DNA of 64,000 bases from Steromphala cineraria (Eukaryota; Mollusca; Gastropoda; Trochida; Trochidae): assembly GCA_916613615.1 (NCBI GenBank), contig OU744732.1, forward strand, positions 60,587,227-60,651,226. Direction: 5' to 3'. Shown here one piece after another: positions 60,020 to 64,000 of the stretch (position 1 is the stretch's first letter; the number at the start of each line of letters is the position of its first letter). Below the pieces are notes generated by a model. It saw only the letters and a list, made by a program, of their open reading frames with translations, did no database searches and was not told the DNA's origin. Position numbers and translations under genes: made by a program.

Positions 60020-62165
60020 CCTTGCGGCATTCATATCTCACGGAACGTTTGAGATAATTTCAAATTTTTTTCTCCATTTTGTAGAGGAGTAAATTGTCTT
60101 CATTTCAATGTATCATTTGTCTATGCGCGCACAATGATAAAGAAGCGGCAGCGATGCACGGAATAAATGACATCGTCCACCCGCGCTACTTGCGCGCCGG
60201 CGTTCGCTAATTGAACTTGTATTTAACTCCCGCACCTTGTGGCACTCATATCTCACGAACCATTAGAGATATTTTTATAATTTTTATATCAACTTGTAGA
60301 GAAAAGAATTGTCTTCATTTCCATGTATCATATGTCTATGCGCGGACAGGAATAAAGAAGCGGCAAGCGAAAGACAAGTGATCGTTCACACGCGCTACTT
60401 CCGCTCCGGCGTTCGCTAATTGAACTTGTGTTAACTCGCGCACCTTGCGGCACTCATATCTCACGAACCATTAGAGATATTTTTATAATTTTTATATCAA
60501 CTTGTAGAGAAAAGAATTGTCTTTTTTTCCATGTATCATATGTCTATGCGCGCAATGAAGAAGCGGTGCGCGCTCTACTTGCGCTCCGGCGTTCGCTAAT
60601 TGAACTTGTATTTAACTCCCGCACCTTGCGGCACTCATATCTCACGAACCATTAGAGATATTTTTATAATTTTTATATCAACTTGTAGAGAAAAGAATTG
60701 TCTTTTTTTCCATGTATCATATGTCTATGCGCGCACAAAAATAAAGAAGCGGCAAGCGAAAGATAAGTGATCGTTCACACGCGCTACTTCCGCTCCGGCG
60801 TTCGCTAATTGAACTTGTATTTAACTCCCGCACCTTGTGGCACTCATATCTCACGAACCATTAGAGATATTTTTATAATTTTTATATCAACTTGTAGAGA
60901 AAAGAATTGTCTTTTTTTCCATGTATCATATGTCTATGCGCGCAATGAAGAAGCGGTGCGCGCTCTACTTGCGCTCCGGCGTTCGCTAATTGAACTTGTA
61001 TTTAACTCCCGCACCTTGCGGCACTCATATCTCACGAACCATTAGAGATATTTTTATAATTTTTATATCAACTTGTAGAGAAAAGAATTGTCTTTTTTTC
61101 CATGTATCATATGTCTATGCGCGCACAAAAATAAAGAAGCGGCAAGCGAAAGATAAGTGATCGTTCACACGCGCTACTTCCGCTCCGGCGTTCGCTAATT
61201 GAACTTGTATTTAACTCCCGCACCTTGCGGCACTCATATCTCACGAACCATTAGAGATATTTTTATAATTTTTATATCAACTTGTAGAGAAAAGAATTGT
61301 CTTTTTTTCCATGTATCATATGTCTATGCGCGCACAAAAATAAAGAAGCGGCAAGCGAAAGATAAGTGATCGTTCACACGCGCTACTTCCGCTCCGGCGT
61401 TCGCTAATTGAACTTGTATTTAACTCCCGCACCTTGCGGCACTCATATCTCACGAACCATTAGAGATATTTTTATAATTTTTATATCAACTTGTAGAGAA
61501 AAGAATTGTCTTTTTTTCCATGTATCATATGTCTATGCGCGCACAAAAATAAAGAAGCGGCAAGCGAAAGATAAGTGATCGTTCACACGCGCTACTTGCG
61601 CTCCGGCGTTCGCTAATTGAACTTGTGTAAACTCGCGCACCTTGCGGCACTCATATCTCACGAACCATTAGAGATATTTTTATAATTTTTATATCAACTT
61701 GTAGAGAAAAGAATTGTCTTTTTTTCCATGTATCATATGTCTATGCGCGCAATGAAGAAGCGGTGCGCGCTCTACTTGCGCTCCGGCGTTCGCTAATTAA
61801 ACTTGTATTTAACTCCCGCACCTTGCGGCACTCATATCTCACGAACCATTAGAGATATTTTTATAATTTTTATATCAACTTGTAGAGAAAAGAATTGTCT
61901 TTTTTTCCATGTATCATATGTCTATGCGCGGACAGGAATAAAGAAGCGGCAAGCGAAAGATAAGTGATCGTTCACACGCGCTACTTGCGCGCCGGCGTTC
62001 GCTAATTGAACTTGTATTTAACTCGCGCATCTTGCGGCACTCATATCTCACGAACCATTAGAGATATTTTTATAATTTTTATATCAACTTGTAGATAAAA
62101 GAATTGTCTTTTTTTCCATGTATCATATGTCTATGCACGCACAAAAATAAAGAAGCGGCAAGCGG
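60020..62165 (+). repeat. Right internal satellite array of piggyBac, ~10-11 units
   Basis: CACGAACCATTAGAGATATT recurs about ten times, spaced ~210 or ~180 bp. The two lengths alternate according to whether a GAAAGATAAGTGATCGTTCA block is present. Each unit has GCACCTTGCGGCACTCATAT, AGAGAAAAGAATTGTCTT and TATCATATGTCTATGCGCG, then TCCGGCGTTCGCTAATT. A degenerate unit opens the array. The segment AGAGAA...AATTGTCTTC..TTT..TGTAT(C)AT.TGT.TATGCGC parallels the left array in the same orientation. Confidence 0.92.
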
Positions 62166-62479
62166 AATTAAAGACTTTCTTTTGATGACTGTGGGAAAAA
62201 AAATATGAGGCGCATCGTAATGTTTTTTTATATATTTATAAAGAGGCACAGTGTATCTAGAAGTCCATGTAAAAAGAATTATTCTGTGTGCATAAATAAA
62301 CATTTTACAAGGCTCTAAATAAAAATCCGGGATCCGCGAAATAGATACACCAATTGTTGTAAAAGACCCGGGACTCGCTACATAAACATATTCAGTGGGC
62401 GGTGCAATCAGGATATAACGGTGGCTGGCACCGGACAAAACAATGTCGCCACGGGGGCTAGTTGAGCAAAAATATATAG

Positions 62480-62493
62480 CCGCATCGTAAGGG
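62480..62493 (-). repeat. piggyBac right terminal inverted repeat
   Basis: CCGCATCGTAAGGG, the exact reverse complement of the left 14 bp, followed directly by TTAA. Confidence 0.93.
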
Positions 62494-63191
62494 TTAATAT
62501 TGAATTCAAAGTTGCAGTTATTTGTGATACCTCGGTTGGGAGAGAATGCTTTCTTCATTGATCAATTTGCATTCTAGATTATGAAGTCTAGCAAATGGAT
62601 GGCTTCTCTCTTATTGTCAATTTGTAGAGATTTTACATAATGTTTAAAACTCTGATATAGTTTGATAAATTCTTCGATTTAAGGAGTAATGTTATATGCA
62701 CATTGTCCAAACTTTTTTTCAAATCTAGTGTTGCATATATTTTCATATGTTAGATGAAAAAGAAGCATGTACACATGTACCCTTATGATAAAAAACTGTT
62801 CAATATAACAATTGTTGTAAGAGAGATGAATTTTCTATAAAGTAAACTTCCTAAATCATTTTTATCCCTTTACAAAGATACATTTACCAACCTCATCAAA
62901 TTTATTAATCCCCCTTAAACAGCCACGTGAAGGAAGAAGTGTAATTTGTGCCTGTCACTGATTGATTTGACAATATTGAGTCTGCTAAGATATAAAAAAG
63001 ACAGAACTCATTTTGTAGACGTCGGAAAATAACATTTGCCAAATTGAGTTTGCTTGGAAATAATTGAGTTGTCATTTTGCTGAAAATATTTGATCATAAC
63101 CAAATTACACGGCCATCTGTAAAACCAGTCTAGTCTGGAGTATGTTTTACTTGTTCCTTACGAAAAGAGCAAGTGCTCGTTTGTACTGTAT

Positions 63192-64000
63192 ATTGTGCCC
63201 GTTATGTTCATATTTATTTGACCATCCGTACATGTACCTCTTACAAATTCAGGCAGTTGCAAAATACTTTTTATTCAGAAAAAAGGTATGCAAAAAGAAA
63301 GTTCACTCTTTATCTTGTTATAACTACACTCACTAATTTAACAACTTTAGCCCTGGCTAATGCTATCAATTATATAACGAATCGTTCATTTACAAAATTG
63401 ATTGAGCAAAATAGAAGTCAAATGTATGATTTTCCAGAAATTGTCTAATTTGTATTAAAAAATTAATGAAGAAAACTAATTCATGATTATTATTTATTTT
63501 TGTTTGACAATAATGAGTTTTCGTAACATATCAAGACACTTTATAAACATCATTTTCAATTTAATTTCTGAAACTTGGAACTATTCTAAAGCATTTTGTG
63601 AATGCATCTTATATACTGTTTGCCTTCGAATGTACTTAAAGCATACTTTTGCAACAAATTTCTCTGTAAACGTTCATAATTGGACTCTAGTCCTAATAAG
63701 TAATTACATTGAAATTTCTAAACATTTGAAGTTTTCAAAAGCAAATTGCGAATGCATATATTTGTATATTTGTGCTTTAGAATGTACTAATTGCATAGGT
63801 CGGAAACAAGATTTGCCCCTGTAAACGTACTTTAATTTATTTCTAAGAGTAAAGGACTGCCGTAGAAGATTAGACCCTTTCAAACAGACCACTGAAACTT
63901 TTATAACCACACAAAAGGCATTGAATCTCAATCAGAGTTTTATAGTTATTATTGGAGAAAAAAAGACGTATTATGAACTTCCGCAATCTTTAGAATAACA
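63192..64000 (+). other. Right flank beyond unit B
   Basis: Similarity to unit A's end stops at 63,191 and no third unit start follows. No supported gene was found. Two related ~80-bp blocks at about 63,585-63,670 and 63,745-63,830 share TG(T/C)GAATGCAT, GAATGTACT and CTGTAAACG. A 113-codon open frame spans them and reflects this duplication more than a gene. Confidence 0.5.

Larger units (their letters stand above)
53199..62497 (+). mobile_element. piggyBac element, 9.3 kb, with intact transposase
   Basis: TTAA is duplicated at 53,199-53,202 and 62,494-62,497. The 9,291-bp element between has perfect 14-bp terminal inverted repeats CCCTTACGATGCGG. Left and right flanks join to give TTGTTTAATATTGAATTC, matching the uninterrupted paralogous site near 39,304-39,318 (TTTTTTAATATTGAATTC) and 52,224. 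The order inside is left satellite array, degenerate CG-rich repeats, transposase gene, poly(A) signal, right satellite array. Typical piggyBac elements are about 2-3 kb, so this one is enlarged mainly by internal tandem arrays. Intact termini, target sites and ORF suggest a recent, possibly autonomous insertion. Confidence 0.95.
40121..63191 (+). repeat. Segmental duplication unit B (23.1 kb including insertions)
   Basis: Begins at 40,121 with the same sequence as unit A and ends at TGTACTGTAT (63,182-63,191), the same sequence that ends unit A. After subtracting the 9.3 kb piggyBac element and ~1 kb of local rearrangement it is ~12.8 kb. It lacks the ~1.74 kb equivalent to 28,026-29,763. 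It has private insertions: the 43,675-43,885 stretch, the MITE at 50,473, the SINE at 51,003, the TCCG element at 52.3-53.05 kb and piggyBac at 53.2-62.5 kb. Confidence 0.9.

Noticed and set aside
63483..63824. 113-codon ORF near the right edge
   Set aside because: It spans two copies of an ~80-bp AT-rich duplication and has no coding-like composition or family similarity.

Overview
This is a eukaryotic nuclear window, AT-rich and dominated by repeats. Its genes have short exons with GT-AG introns, AATAAA poly(A) signals, MITEs, SINE-like elements and a piggyBac element. Several dispersed repeats resemble families I associate with mollusc genomes: (TCCG)n elements ending in CTTGTT, the TCTCTTAG...CTAAGAGA hairpin, and a retroposon with an ACTC tail. 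A mollusc, perhaps a gastropod, is my best guess, but the assignment rests on recall and not on a search.

Layout. (i) 1-5.5 kb: no gene. It holds old, diverged copies of flanks that recur at 35/49 kb and 19.5-20.7 kb. (ii) 5.67-15.44 kb: a ~9.8 kb mirror-image structure in which three different tandem arrays appear in order a-b-c, then a loop, then c'-b'-a' inverted. It looks like a giant foldback-type element with no visible transposase. (iii) 15.85-18.97 kb: gene 1, three exons with phase 0 and phase 1 introns. It encodes a secreted protein with a short Cys-rich (PAN/apple-like) segment and a beta-propeller-like C-terminal region. A frameshifted antisense gene relic lies in intron 1. (iv) 24.69-40.12 kb (unit A) and 40.12-63.19 kb (unit B): a tandem segmental duplication. 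Unit A carries gene 2 (28,625-32,602), a diverged paralog of gene 1 with the same exon structure and Cys spacing. Unit B carries gene 3 (exons 2-3 at 45,530-46,576), but ~1.74 kb holding exon 1 and its promoter is missing. (v) 53,199-62,497, inside unit B: a 9.3 kb piggyBac element with a perfect 14-bp TIR, duplicated TTAA, an intact 659-aa transposase and two large internal satellite arrays.

How it fits together. The window is a same-strand tandem cluster of a fast-diverging secreted-protein family, at least three members plus traces of an older unit at the left edge. It has been remodelled by insertions that differ between units A and B, so each unit dates insertions in the other. The piggyBac empty site is readable from the paralogous sequence at 39.3 kb, and the SINE at 51.0 kb has a 13-bp target duplication. 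I found no rRNA, tRNA gene, CRISPR array or prokaryotic feature. All reading was by eye, so approximate boundaries are stated as such.
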